DNA of 64,000 bases, from NCBI RefSeq assembly GCF_024721315.2, contig NZ_JANFAK020000001.1, positions 62,001 through 126,000 of the forward strand, in the 5' to 3' direction. The translations under genes were made by a program, and so were the position numbers. Under the pieces are notes generated by a model, which did no database searches, was not told the DNA's origin, and worked only from the letters and a program-made list of their open reading frames with translations. The DNA is from Streptomyces sp. Isolate_45 (lineage in GTDB: Bacteria > Actinomycetota > Actinomycetes > Streptomycetales > Streptomycetaceae). Shown one piece after another: positions 17,698-25,107 of the stretch (its first letter is position 1; every line of letters starts with the position of its first letter).

Positions 17698-17820
17698 TCA
17701 CCCGGCCCCGCCCAGCTCGCGGAGCGCGTCGTCCGTCAGCCGGTATACCGACCACTCGTCCTGCGGGCGCGCGCCCAGGGACTCGTAGAACGCGATCGTC
17801 GGCGCGTTCCACTTCAGGAC
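17698..17820 (-). pseudogene. Stranded 3' end of a GNAT acetyltransferase gene (split by the integrative element)
   Basis: This reverse-strand fragment encodes LKWNAPTIAFYESLGARP then QDEWSVYRLTDDALRELGGAG and a stop. It is the C-terminal tail of a GNAT acetyltransferase whose 5' part lies 8.9 kb away at 26.72-27.08 kb. Joining the two at the shared AGGAC restores a smooth reading ...RLEWSVLKWNAPTIAFYESLG. The fragment has no start of its own and is probably silent. Confidence 0.85.
17816..17820. other. attL core of the integrative element
   Basis: AGGAC here and at 26721-26725 is the only identity at the point where the left and right copies of the acetyltransferase gene change from chromosomal to element sequence. 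Sequence to the left is the original gene's 3' end; to the right is element DNA leading into the integrase gene. The exact crossover dinucleotide cannot be fixed by eye. Confidence 0.6.
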
Positions 17821-17897
17821 GCAACACCGCTGTTTCTGTGCCCTGTAACGGGCCTCAGTCCACGGATGCGATTCCTCGCAGACGTTGGAAGGGCCCC

Positions 17898-19553
17898 ATG
17901 CCGAGCACACTGGCGCACGCAGTCGCCGTCATCTACCTGCGGCTTTCCCACGAGACGTTCGTCTCCGACTCCCTGGAGGGCCAGGAGGCGGACTGTGTCC
18001 GCAAGGCCAAGGAACTGGGCGCGACGGAGGTCGTGATCTTCCGGGAGGTCATCACGGCCTCCAAGGCGAAGGTCCGCCGTCCCGAGTTCGACGCCATGGC
18101 GGAGTACGCGAAGGCGTACCACCCCCAGTTCCTGGTGGCCTGGAAGTGGGACCGCGTCTCCCGCCAGGGCATCCGTCAGCTTGCCGACGTGGTGGAGCTG
18201 GTCGAGGACACCGGCGTCCGGTTCGTCTCCTTGAAGGACAACCTGGACTCCGCCAATCCCGGCTGGGTCACCTTGGCGTCGTTCCTAGCGGAACAGGCGA
18301 AGGAGGAGGCCAAGAACATCCAGATCCGCGTCTCCGCCCGCCAGCTACGGGACCGCGAGAAGGGACGCTGGATCAAGGAGCGCCCGTTCGGCTTCATCGT
18401 CAACAGTGACCGGTGCCTCGAACCCCACCCCGTGGAGGCGAAGATCGTCCGGGGCATGGTGGAGGAGTTCTTGGCGGGCGGCACCCTACGGGGCATAGCC
18501 GTACGCCTGACGGCCGACAAGGTCCCCACCCTCCGCTATACCAAGCGCGCGGAACTCCTGGCCCGGCTGCGCAGCGCGGACCGGCACGAGGAGGCCCGCC
18601 TCCTGGAGACGGAATCCCCCATCCGCTCCAAGAACTCCTGGGGTCTGACGACCGTGCGCCACATCCTCACGTCCCCCGTGACGGCCGGATACATGGTCCA
18701 CGACAAGAAGATCGCCGAGGACGCCGAAGGCGAACCCATCCGGGTCGGCGAAGGAATCGTCACGGACGTCGAGCACCGCCGCATTCTGGCCCGGCTCAAC
18801 GCCCGCAAGGGCACGGTGAAGAAGCCGGGCAAGCGGACCGGCAAGGGCGGCTCCCCCGGCCGCCCGGTCACCTTCCTGCTCGCCGGGTTCATCCGGTGCG
18901 GAGACTGCGGCGCGGCCATGGCGGGCAACCGCCGCAAGCCCCCGCGGCGCTCCTACTACCGGTGCGGGGCATCAACGCACGGCCACCCGTGCGCACAGGG
19001 CAGCCCCGCCGCCCAGAACTTGGAACGGCTGGTGGCGGACCGGGTGCTCTCCCGCCTTTCGGTCTTGGATGAGGACGACCCGCTCCTCCAGGCCGTCGCG
19101 CAGCGCTGGCTGACGACCTACGCGCCGGAGTACGACGCTGAACGCACAGGTTTCGACAGCAAGGTCCAGACCCTCCGCGCCCGCCTGGAAGCCCTGGAGG
19201 AGGCCCGCTGGGAGCGCGGCGAGTTCGACGACGCTGAGGGGTCCGCGCGCTACGAACGGCTCCGCTCCCGTATCTCGGAACAACTGGCGGCGGTGGAGAA
19301 CGCCTTGTCCACGCTGCCTCAGCCCGTCATCGACCTGTCCATGTTGCTCGACCCGGAGGAAGCCATAGAAGCGCTGTCCGCCGGGCACGGGCGGAACCTG
19401 GAATCACGACGGGACGTACTGGGCCTGATCCTCAGACGCGCCTACGTGGTCGAGGGTGGCGAGAGCATCCACCCCGTGTGGGTCGGTGAGGAGGACACCT
19501 ACGTCCCGACCCGCAAGGGCGAAATCACCGGCAGAACGCGCACCACGGCGTAG
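17898..19553 (+). CDS. Large serine recombinase (integrase)
   Basis: 551 residues. Resolvase domain at the N-terminus with the catalytic serine in VIYLRLSHETF (Ser17) and the conserved SLEGQ and KWDRVSRQ segments; recombinase domain in the middle (GFIVN ... SWGLTTVRHILTSPVTAGY); zinc-ribbon with CGDCGAAM and YYRCGA...HPC; then a coiled coil (about 450-500) typical of phage-type integrases. Ribosome site GGAAGG precedes ATG 17898. It lies right next to attL, the usual place, and probably catalyses insertion into the acetyltransferase gene. No obvious excision factor is recognised. Confidence 0.95.
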   Translation: MPSTLAHAVAVIYLRLSHETFVSDSLEGQEADCVRKAKELGATEVVIFREVITASKAKVRRPEFDAMAEYAKAYHPQFLVAWKWDRVSRQGIRQLADVVELVEDTGVRFVSLKDNLDSANPGWVTLASFLAEQAKEEAKNIQIRVSARQLRDREKGRWIKERPFGFIVNSDRCLEPHPVEAKIVRGMVEEFLAGGTLRGIAVRLTADKVPTLRYTKRAELLARLRSADRHEEARLLETESPIRSKNSWGLTTVRHILTSPVTAGYMVHDKKIAEDAEGEPIRVGEGIVTDVEHRRILARLNARKGTVKKPGKRTGKGGSPGRPVTFLLAGFIRCGDCGAAMAGNRRKPPRRSYYRCGASTHGHPCAQGSPAAQNLERLVADRVLSRLSVLDEDDPLLQAVAQRWLTTYAPEYDAERTGFDSKVQTLRARLEALEEARWERGEFDDAEGSARYERLRSRISEQLAAVENALSTLPQPVIDLSMLLDPEEAIEALSAGHGRNLESRRDVLGLILRRAYVVEGGESIHPVWVGEEDTYVPTRKGEITGRTRTTA

Positions 19554-19571
19554 CACCCCCGTACGCCCTCC

Positions 19572-19608
19572 GGGCCCGCCTCTCCCGTCGGGGAGGGCGG
19601 GCCCTTTT
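19572..19608 (+). terminator. Intrinsic terminator after the integrase gene
   Basis: GGGCCCGCC (19572-19580) pairs with GGCGGGCCC (19596-19604), with further pairing inside, followed by TTTT. It lies 19 bp after the integrase stop. Confidence 0.8.
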
Positions 19609-19796
19609 CGTGTGCTCAGGCACGGCTCTGGAGCCCGTATCGGGCCGTCTCCATCCACGCCGCCGGAGCGAGCGGGCCTGTAACAGCGCTCGGTACATGG
19701 GCTCTGGGTGGTCGCCCCCGGAACAGAACGCGATCCGGCATCAGCCGGAACCCCCGACCAGAGCAGAACCCACACCACCTAAATGGAGCGCACTCC

Positions 19797-20702
19797 GTGA
19801 ATGATGAACGCGATGAACTCGACAGGCAGGCCTTTCGCCTGAGGGACCTCGTCAACACCTATGGGCTGAGGCATGACCACCTCCCCCAGGCCCCTGCCCG
19901 AGTGCACGAGGCATGGCGGAAGGTCCGAGAGCTGGCCGACGCCGCCATGGATGCACTGGACACCTGGGGCATGCTCGAAGCGGAAGCCCAGCGCCTGACC
20001 CGAGCCCGCCAGGCAGAGCACCGGGCGTTCCTGGCCGGCGAAGGCCCCAAGCCCAAGGGCGCCTACAAGCCGATGGATACGGCGGCCCGGCGTGCCGACC
20101 AGCTTCTGGAGTGTTCGGCACGTGTGGACCTGGCCCTGTCCGCACGGTCGGCGTACGACGCCCTACTGGCCGACCGGACGGTCACGGAGGAAACCCGAGC
20201 CACCCTGATCACGGAGTTCACCGGCCTTCAGGAAGCCGCCCGGGAGGCCGTTGAGTTGGCCTCCAACGCCTACTACAAGTGGCTCCGGGTGCGGGACGCG
20301 TTGTGCCAGATCACGGCAAACCTCGGCCTGGCGGGCGGCCCGACAGGCGAAGTTCCGAGCATGGGCAACGAACTTCGCCGGTGGTTCTCGGAAGCCGAGG
20401 ATGCCTGGCCGGCCCTGGAAAGGCTGCTCGGTTCCAACGATCCGATCGGCTCGGGCCGCTGGGCAGCAATGACCAGGGAGGAACTGGAAGCGGAGCCGCC
20501 ACTCTGGGCCCGCGAACGCCTCGCTCAGAACCACCCGGGGAGTGCGGATCGGACGCAACTCCGCCGTATCGAAATGAAGGAGAGGGCTACCGGCCGACTT
20601 GTGTCCGCTCTTGAAGTACCGGCCGACATGTCCCAAGCGGAAGCACGGGCGTTGCTGCCAGAGATCGGCATGCCGATCAACTGGCGCCGACGGACCGAGT
20701 GA
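19797..20702 (+). CDS. Uncharacterised element-borne helical protein
   Basis: 301 residues from GTG 19797 (MNDERDELDRQAFRLRDLV). It looks almost entirely alpha-helical with long runs rich in Ala, Arg, Glu and Leu (WRKVRELADAAMDALDTWG, SARSAYDALLADRTVTEETR, LQEAAREAVELASNAYYKW), so coiled-coil interaction is likely. No signal, membrane segment or catalytic motif is evident. It is the first gene after the integrase terminator and may be excision-, maintenance- or cargo-related; sequence gives no way to choose. Confidence 0.7.
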   Translation: MNDERDELDRQAFRLRDLVNTYGLRHDHLPQAPARVHEAWRKVRELADAAMDALDTWGMLEAEAQRLTRARQAEHRAFLAGEGPKPKGAYKPMDTAARRADQLLECSARVDLALSARSAYDALLADRTVTEETRATLITEFTGLQEAAREAVELASNAYYKWLRVRDALCQITANLGLAGGPTGEVPSMGNELRRWFSEAEDAWPALERLLGSNDPIGSGRWAAMTREELEAEPPLWARERLAQNHPGSADRTQLRRIEMKERATGRLVSALEVPADMSQAEARALLPEIGMPINWRRRTE

Positions 20703-20810
20703 GCCCACCCTCCAAATCTCTCTCCCTGGGCTTGCGCCACCAAGGCCCTAACTCTCGCGCGTACTCCTGGTGAACGTCACTGACGCGGAGATCCGTATCC
20801 GACGAGTTGC

Positions 20811-20891
20811 GAAGCAGGAAAGCTGCTTCCCGTTCCTTCTTCTCTATGCGCGTGAGGGAGAAGAAGAGGCGGGAAGCAGCTTTCCTGCTTC
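20811..20891. repeat. Long nested inverted repeat (22-bp perfect arms) between convergent genes
   Basis: The arm at 20811-20832 is perfectly complementary to 20870-20891; an inner 9-bp stem (CTTCTTCTC 20836-20844 with GAGAAGAAG 20858-20866) extends it to a near 35-bp hairpin. Each outer arm also forms its own small hairpin: GAAGCAG-gaaag-CTGCTTC on the left and the mirror copy on the right. It lies between the stop of the helical protein and the stop of the reverse-strand gene, so it could end transcription in both directions, or act as a structured RNA or cruciform. Confidence 0.85.
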
Positions 20892-20927
20892 CCCAGAACG
20901 GGACAGCTTTCGTCAGCCACAGCGCGA

Positions 20928-21500
20928 CTACGCGGTTTCGGTGGGCGTGGCAGCCTCCCAGCGTGGAGCTTCGTCATCGGGTGTGTCCGGACTCGCGAAA
21001 TGGAAGGGAACCGAAAGGTGGACGGCCAGAGCTCTGCCAGCCCTTTCGGCAACCACTGCCTCCCGGCGACGTGGACCGCAGTCGTCGCCTTCTCCGAGGT
21101 GGCGTGCGGCCGTGCTCGCGTAGACGGTGGCCAACGCATGCTCGTCCACGGGGTCGGCAGTGATGGCCAACAACCTCACGAACCAGTCGTGGACCGTGTC
21201 GCCGTCCCACATCGCTTCGATCGCGACGATGCGCCCCGCGGCTCCACCGGCACGGTAGGCCAAGGACTCCAGGTCGAGGGGACTCTCCGGAGCCCGGGCG
21301 ATCCTGTCGCCATGGCGTGCGTAACGGTCACCGACGATGAGCTGAGCCGTACCAACTCCCACGTCATCACGGACGAGGCCGACGGCCACGACGACGCGGA
21401 CCGCTGCGAGCATGGCGTCCTGAAGGACGTATCCATCGATCTCATCGCGAATGCCCACCGGCAGCCGCTCCCACCACTCGGCCCGGGCCTCTTTCCCCAT
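20928..21500 (-). CDS. Uncharacterised element-borne protein
   Basis: 190 residues from ATG 21500 (MGKEARAEWWERLPVGIRDE); a preceding ATG at 21503 is equally possible. Mostly helical, with clear blocks EIDGYVLQDAMLAAVRVVV, SPLDLESLAYRAGGAAGRIV, AIEAMWDGDTVHDWFVRLLA and a C-terminal HLSVPFHFASPDTPDDEAPR. I recognise the type as a widespread Streptomyces hypothetical but know no function. It is divergent from the gene at 21617, with about 115 bp between them, an arrangement common for regulator/target or toxin/antitoxin-like pairs. Confidence 0.7.
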   Translation of the reverse strand: MGKEARAEWWERLPVGIRDEIDGYVLQDAMLAAVRVVVAVGLVRDDVGVGTAQLIVGDRYARHGDRIARAPESPLDLESLAYRAGGAAGRIVAIEAMWDGDTVHDWFVRLLAITADPVDEHALATVYASTAARHLGEGDDCGPRRREAVVAERAGRALAVHLSVPFHFASPDTPDDEAPRWEAATPTETA

Positions 21501-21616
21501 CATGCAATCTCACCTGCCTCCATCTGCTTCGTGCCTTTCGATGACACGAACCCAGTATTCGCACGTCGTCCCAGACCGTCTGGTCCCACCAACCGGAGGG
21601 TCCGTACGATCTGGCC

Positions 21617-22102
21617 ATGCCCGCTGACGAACGTGTGACCAGGTCGTCGCTCTACGACCTCACACCTCTCTCTGTTCCCCGCCCGATGGCTGTCCTGCCG
21701 ACCCGGAAGTGGACGGATGACCAGTGGGAGCGCATACAACTCGGTTACCAATCAGCGGATATGGATGAGAAGTGGGATGTCTTCACGGAAGACAACGTGG
21801 TCTTTCTACACCGCAGTTGGACCGGTTTCGAGATCTTCGAAGCAGCGTTCGTTCCCGCCGAAGGCGGAGGGTGGACGATCGCCGGCGCGATGGTCGAATC
21901 CGATCCGGAGCGCTACGGCGGTACACCGGACATGCGGGCCGCTCTAACGCTGGAGCTGGTGCTCAGCGCGATCGTGCTGGGTGAGGACGCTACCGAGCTA
22001 CGAACTCGGCTGGTGGAACTGGCCACCCCGACGTCCTCCAGCAACGATGTACTTCCTGGAGTCGTACTGCACAGCGTCCTCGGCTTGCGCTCGGGGACCT
22101 GA
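21617..22102 (+). CDS. Uncharacterised element-borne protein
   Basis: 161 residues with an aromatic-rich centre: RKWTDDQWERIQLGYQSADM, DEKWDVFTEDNVVFLHRSWT, GFEIFEAAF, then a helical C-terminus (ALTLELVLSAIVLGED). The alternating hydrophobic strands in the middle suggest a small alpha/beta protein. No catalytic motif, signal or membrane segment. Divergent from the gene ending at 20928. The function is unknown to me; the pairing suggests they are used together. Confidence 0.7.
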   Translation: MPADERVTRSSLYDLTPLSVPRPMAVLPTRKWTDDQWERIQLGYQSADMDEKWDVFTEDNVVFLHRSWTGFEIFEAAFVPAEGGGWTIAGAMVESDPERYGGTPDMRAALTLELVLSAIVLGEDATELRTRLVELATPTSSSNDVLPGVVLHSVLGLRSGT

Positions 22103-22567
22103 ACCGTTCGGACGGTGGCCGGTGTCCATCCGTCCACCGACCGGAGCATCCACACCCTTGAGACCTCGGATCTGCTGGCCGTTCGTCGCCGAATCGCGGT
22201 AGTTCTGGGTGATCCGGACCTGGGGGGACACCCCCAGATCAAGCCGAGACGGATCGAAGAGTGATAGCAGCTCGGTATCTGTACGGGTTCCAAGGTCCGC
22301 GCAACGATGCAACGCATACCGACTACACCTCTGGCCTGCGGATACTCGCTCCCGCAGACGCCGTAGCACCTCTCCGAGCCGGCCTGAGCCGCTGCTTCGG
22401 CTCACTGATCGCCGCAGCCAACCTGGCCCCCTGCTCCCCGGCATGTCCCGGGGAGCAGGGGGCCTTTTTGCGTCGGTCCCAAGAATCATTGCGAATCACG
22501 CAGGACAGGGAGGCTGCGCCCGCCCCATCCTGGTCGGGACTTGTCCGCTGGTGGGAGGGGAACGGCA
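22103..22567. other. 465-bp gap without a supported gene
   Basis: I find no open frame here with protein-like composition in either strand. The only clear structure is the strong terminator at 22425-22469. The composition is less GC-rich than the flanks. It could hold a promoter for the downstream DUF6879 gene after 22470. Confidence 0.6.
22425..22469 (+). terminator. Strong intrinsic terminator (16-bp perfect stem, T5)
   Basis: GGCCCCCTGCTCCCCG (22425-22440) pairs perfectly with 22449-22464 across an 8-base loop, followed by TTTTT. It lies 320 bp after the preceding gene's stop and 99 bp before the next start, so it may be either a late terminator or a leader attenuator. Confidence 0.88.
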
Positions 22568-23320
22568 ATGGCACGGCGACTCCGGTTCATCGGTACCAAC
22601 TCCGGCAACGACGGATGCCCGACCCTGTACGAGGACCTGGACACCGGGGAGGTCTTGGTCCAGGGCGACGCGGTGACCGACCCCCAAGACGTGGCGCAGC
22701 TCCGGAACGTCAAGGATGGGGAGGGGTTCGTGGTCGTCCCGCGCGTACTCCTGGCCGACTTCGCGCCCCGGGACGCGGAAAGGACGCCCGTGCTGATCAG
22801 CTTCGAGGAGTTCGCCGGGATGTTCCGGACCTTCGCGCACACGGCTTGGCGCCTGGAGACCCGGCGTCGCTACCAGTCGGACGAGGAGACCGAGACCTAC
22901 CAGCGGTTCGTCCGGGGCGAGGACGCCGGCTGGGACCTGAACGACCCCTGGTGCGCGTCCCGGCGTGAACAGTCCGCCCTGGGCAAGCGGTTCGAGCGGG
23001 TACGGATCGCCGACAACCCGCCCACCCCCGGTCAGCGCTACCTGCTCGACAACGCCCGCCGCAACAGCGCGGTCGGCGAGGACATCCGCAACCTGCGGCG
23101 CTCCGAGGCGGAAGCCCTACAACTCCCCGACACAGACTTCTGGCTCTTCGACTCCCGGGTGATCGCACGGCTCCACTTCGATGATGACGACGTGATGACC
23201 GGCGTCGAGCTGGTCACGGACCCCGTCGAGGTGGCCCGCGCCTGCCAGGTCCGGGACGCCGCGTGGCACCACGCCGTCCCGTACGAGACCTTCGCGGAAC
23301 AGGTGCCGTCCGCCGAGTGA
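22568..23320 (+). CDS. DUF6879-type protein with an extra N-terminal domain
   Basis: 250 residues, ribosome site GGGAGGGG before ATG 22568. Residues 1-70 (RRLRFIGTNSGNDGCPTLYE ... QLRNVKDGEGFVVVPRVLL) resemble small stand-alone actinobacterial proteins found beside Scr1-family regulators. Residues about 80-250 are DUF6879-like: LISFEEFAGMFRTFAHTAWR, WCASRREQSALGKRFERVRI, DFWLFDSRVIARLHFDDDD. These two parts usually come as separate genes; here they form one chain. Its stop overlaps the next gene's start (GTGA), so it works with the following regulator. In such pairs the partner is often regarded as toxin-like, but this is not proven. Confidence 0.78.
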   Translation: MARRLRFIGTNSGNDGCPTLYEDLDTGEVLVQGDAVTDPQDVAQLRNVKDGEGFVVVPRVLLADFAPRDAERTPVLISFEEFAGMFRTFAHTAWRLETRRRYQSDEETETYQRFVRGEDAGWDLNDPWCASRREQSALGKRFERVRIADNPPTPGQRYLLDNARRNSAVGEDIRNLRRSEAEALQLPDTDFWLFDSRVIARLHFDDDDVMTGVELVTDPVEVARACQVRDAAWHHAVPYETFAEQVPSAE

Positions 23321-24159
23321 GCACCGACTTCCAACAAGCAAGAGTTGCCCTCGGTGCGCGGCTGCGCGAGCTGCGCACCGATCGGCGGCTCACCGGCCGC
23401 CAGTTGGCGGTCTTGCTCGGCTGGACCCAGTCCAAGATCAGCAAACTGGAGACCGGCCGCCAGACCGCCACGACGGACGACCTATTGGCGTGGGCGGACG
23501 CCACCGGCCATCCGGAGGCGGCGGAGGAGCTGATCACCCGGCTCCGGAGCCTGGAGTCCCGGTCCCGCGCGTGGCGCAGACAGCTCGCCGCGGGCCACAA
23601 GCCGGTCCAGGACACGCTCACGGCCGAGTACGAACGCACGAGGACGTTCCACGTCTGGCAGGGCTCCACGGTCGTGGGCATGCTCCAGACCGCCGAGTAC
23701 GCCCGCCACGTCTTCACCCGCTACGCCGACCTCCACCAGTCCGTCCGGGACACGGAGGAGGCCGTACGGGCCCGCGTGAAGCGCCAGGAGATGCTGTACG
23801 AGCCGGGGCGCACGTTCCACATCGTGATGTGGGAGGCCGCGCTCCGGGCGCTCGTGTGCCCTCCTCCCGTGCTGGCCGCCCAGCTCGACCGCCTGGCGGG
23901 CGTCCTCGGGCTGGACACCGTCTCCCTGGGCATCGTCCCGTTCGGCGCCTCCCTGAAGATCCCGCCGTCCAACGGCTTCTGGCTCTACGACGACCGCCTG
24001 GTGATCGCGGAGGACTGGCACGCGGAACTCTGGCTGGACGACGCGGACAGCATCGGCGTCTACCGGAAGGTCTGGCAGGCGCTCTCCGATTCCGCGGTCT
24101 ACGGCGCGGACGCCCACCGCGTGATCGCCCGTGCCCGACGGGCGCTCGACACCGTCTGA
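23317..24159 (+). CDS. Scr1-family helix-turn-helix regulator (DUF5753)
   Basis: 280 residues from GTG 23317. XRE-type HTH at about 10-65 (LGARLRELRTDRRLTGRQLA ... GWTQSKISKLETGRQTAT), then the DUF5753 ligand/partner domain (about 100-275) with WQGSTVVGMLQTAEYARHVF, FHIVMWEAALR and YDDRLVIAEDWHAELWL. These regulators are abundant in Streptomyces and usually control a neighbouring small gene; they are annotated as antitoxin-like. Translationally coupled to the DUF6879 gene and probably controls the downstream small-gene/peptide operon. Confidence 0.9.
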   Translation: MSTDFQQARVALGARLRELRTDRRLTGRQLAVLLGWTQSKISKLETGRQTATTDDLLAWADATGHPEAAEELITRLRSLESRSRAWRRQLAAGHKPVQDTLTAEYERTRTFHVWQGSTVVGMLQTAEYARHVFTRYADLHQSVRDTEEAVRARVKRQEMLYEPGRTFHIVMWEAALRALVCPPPVLAAQLDRLAGVLGLDTVSLGIVPFGASLKIPPSNGFWLYDDRLVIAEDWHAELWLDDADSIGVYRKVWQALSDSAVYGADAHRVIARARRALDTV

Positions 24160-24245
24160 GAATCCCCCGGAAGATCACGGCCAGCCCGAGAATCCCGGCG
24201 AATCAGCCACCACAGGGCCCGGCAACCAGCCCTAGCGTCCCTCCC

Positions 24246-24449
24246 ATGGACAGCTCGCACGAACTGGAGACAGTGACCCCGAGCACGGTCGTGGAGTCGC
24301 TGCGCGAATCGCTGATGGCCGCTGGAATCGTTCTCCCCTCGTTGGGCATCGACCCGGCGCCACCCGGCCCGGGGCTGGTGAGGCTGGGCAGTGTCCGCCC
24401 CGACGTCGCCATGAAGCTGGCGCAAGTCGTGAAGCGGGGCCACGCATGA
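24246..24449 (+). CDS. Small hypothetical protein 1 of the peptide operon
   Basis: 67 residues (MDSSHELETVTPSTVVESLR ... VAMKLAQVVKRGHA). Two predicted helices with a Pro/Gly loop between; acidic start, basic end. It overlaps the next gene by ATGA and begins 86 bp after the Scr1 regulator. Its function is unknown; the tight overlap says it belongs to the same unit as the next two genes. Confidence 0.65.
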   Translation: MDSSHELETVTPSTVVESLRESLMAAGIVLPSLGIDPAPPGPGLVRLGSVRPDVAMKLAQVVKRGHA

Positions 24450-24658
24450 CCACTCGCGACCGCCAAGAGAGCCGTACGGAACCCGGCTGGGTGCGATCCG
24501 AAGGCCCGGACCTCAGCCCCGGTAACGCCTTGAAATGGCGTCCGTGCGAGTGCGGCCGGCCGGTCTGCCCGGAGTACCGCCCGGCCACCGGCAGCACCCA
24601 GCGGCTGAACGCCAAGGTGACCGAAGCGAACCGGCGGAGTCAGGGGACGGCGCGGTGA
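24446..24658 (+). CDS. Small hypothetical protein 2 with a Cys cluster
   Basis: 70 residues, start overlapping the previous stop (ATGA) and stop overlapping the next start (GTGA). The centre reads LKWRPCECGRPVCPEYRPAT, three closely spaced cysteines that could bind zinc. Otherwise polar and basic. I do not recognise a family. Confidence 0.62.
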   Translation: MTTRDRQESRTEPGWVRSEGPDLSPGNALKWRPCECGRPVCPEYRPATGSTQRLNAKVTEANRRSQGTAR

Positions 24659-24867
24659 GCGCCCCACCGGAACCGCCGCCAGAGTCCTGGGACGACATAG
24701 CGGCCCAGCTCCATGCCCTTCGGGAACGCGGCGAATGGGCCGCTCAGCTCTCGCGCCACCTAACTCCGGGGAGTCCTCTCCTGGAGTTCCTGGCAGAGGC
24801 CGGAGAACGGCAGATGCAGGCCCGGCCGGAGCACACGCCCAGGGCCCTCACTCCGGAGTCCGGCTGA
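24655..24867 (+). CDS. Small hypothetical protein 3 of the peptide operon
   Basis: 70 residues from GTG 24655. Two helices: SWDDIAAQLHALRERGEWAA and SPLLEFLAEAGERQMQARPE, with a Pro-rich start and end. It closes the run of three overlapping genes, 93 bp before the glycine-rich peptide gene. Unknown function; a recognition or chaperone role for the peptide is possible but speculative. Confidence 0.6.
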   Translation: MSAPPEPPPESWDDIAAQLHALRERGEWAAQLSRHLTPGSPLLEFLAEAGERQMQARPEHTPRALTPESG

Positions 24868-24960
24868 CCCCACCCCACGAACTCCGCCCCGGTGACCGAT
24901 CCACCGTTCAGCCGGGGCGGTCCACAGCACCACTCATCCCTCACGAGAAGGAGCACGTTC

Positions 24961-25107
24961 ATGGGCGGACAGCACGGCGGAGGCACGGGCTCGGGCCAGG
25001 GCGGAAGCCAGCAGGACGACGGCCAGTCGGGCGCCGGTCACGGCGGAGGTGGCTCGGAGGGCCAGGACTCCGGCCACAGCGACACGAAGGGCAGCGGCAC
25101 CAAGTGA
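24961..25107 (+). CDS. Glycine-rich 48-residue peptide, candidate RiPP precursor
   Basis: 48 residues, 20 of them Gly, the rest almost only Ser, Gln, His, Thr, Asp and Lys. There is no large hydrophobic residue after Met1. A textbook ribosome site (AAGGAG, seven bases spacing) precedes ATG 24961, which argues for real translation. Asp occurs in QDDGQSG (19-20), QDSGH (36) and SDTKG (41); Asp-Gly and Asp-Ser are the sites most prone to aspartimide formation. The stop overlaps the start of a PIMT-like methyltransferase gene (GTGA). This fits a precursor modified by that enzyme, as in imiditide-type RiPPs. No leader/core border is apparent. Confidence 0.72.
   Translation: MGGQHGGGTGSGQGGSQQDDGQSGAGHGGGGSEGQDSGHSDTKGSGTK

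Noticed and set aside
17698..17910. Independent 70-residue acetyltransferase-like gene
   Set aside because: Only the part up to 17820 is GNAT-like; the rest is element DNA read by chance, so it is a stranded fragment.
22261..22968. Forward frame over the terminator at 22425 and the DUF6879 gene
   Set aside because: It runs through a strong terminator and is out of frame with the real gene; composition is not protein-like.
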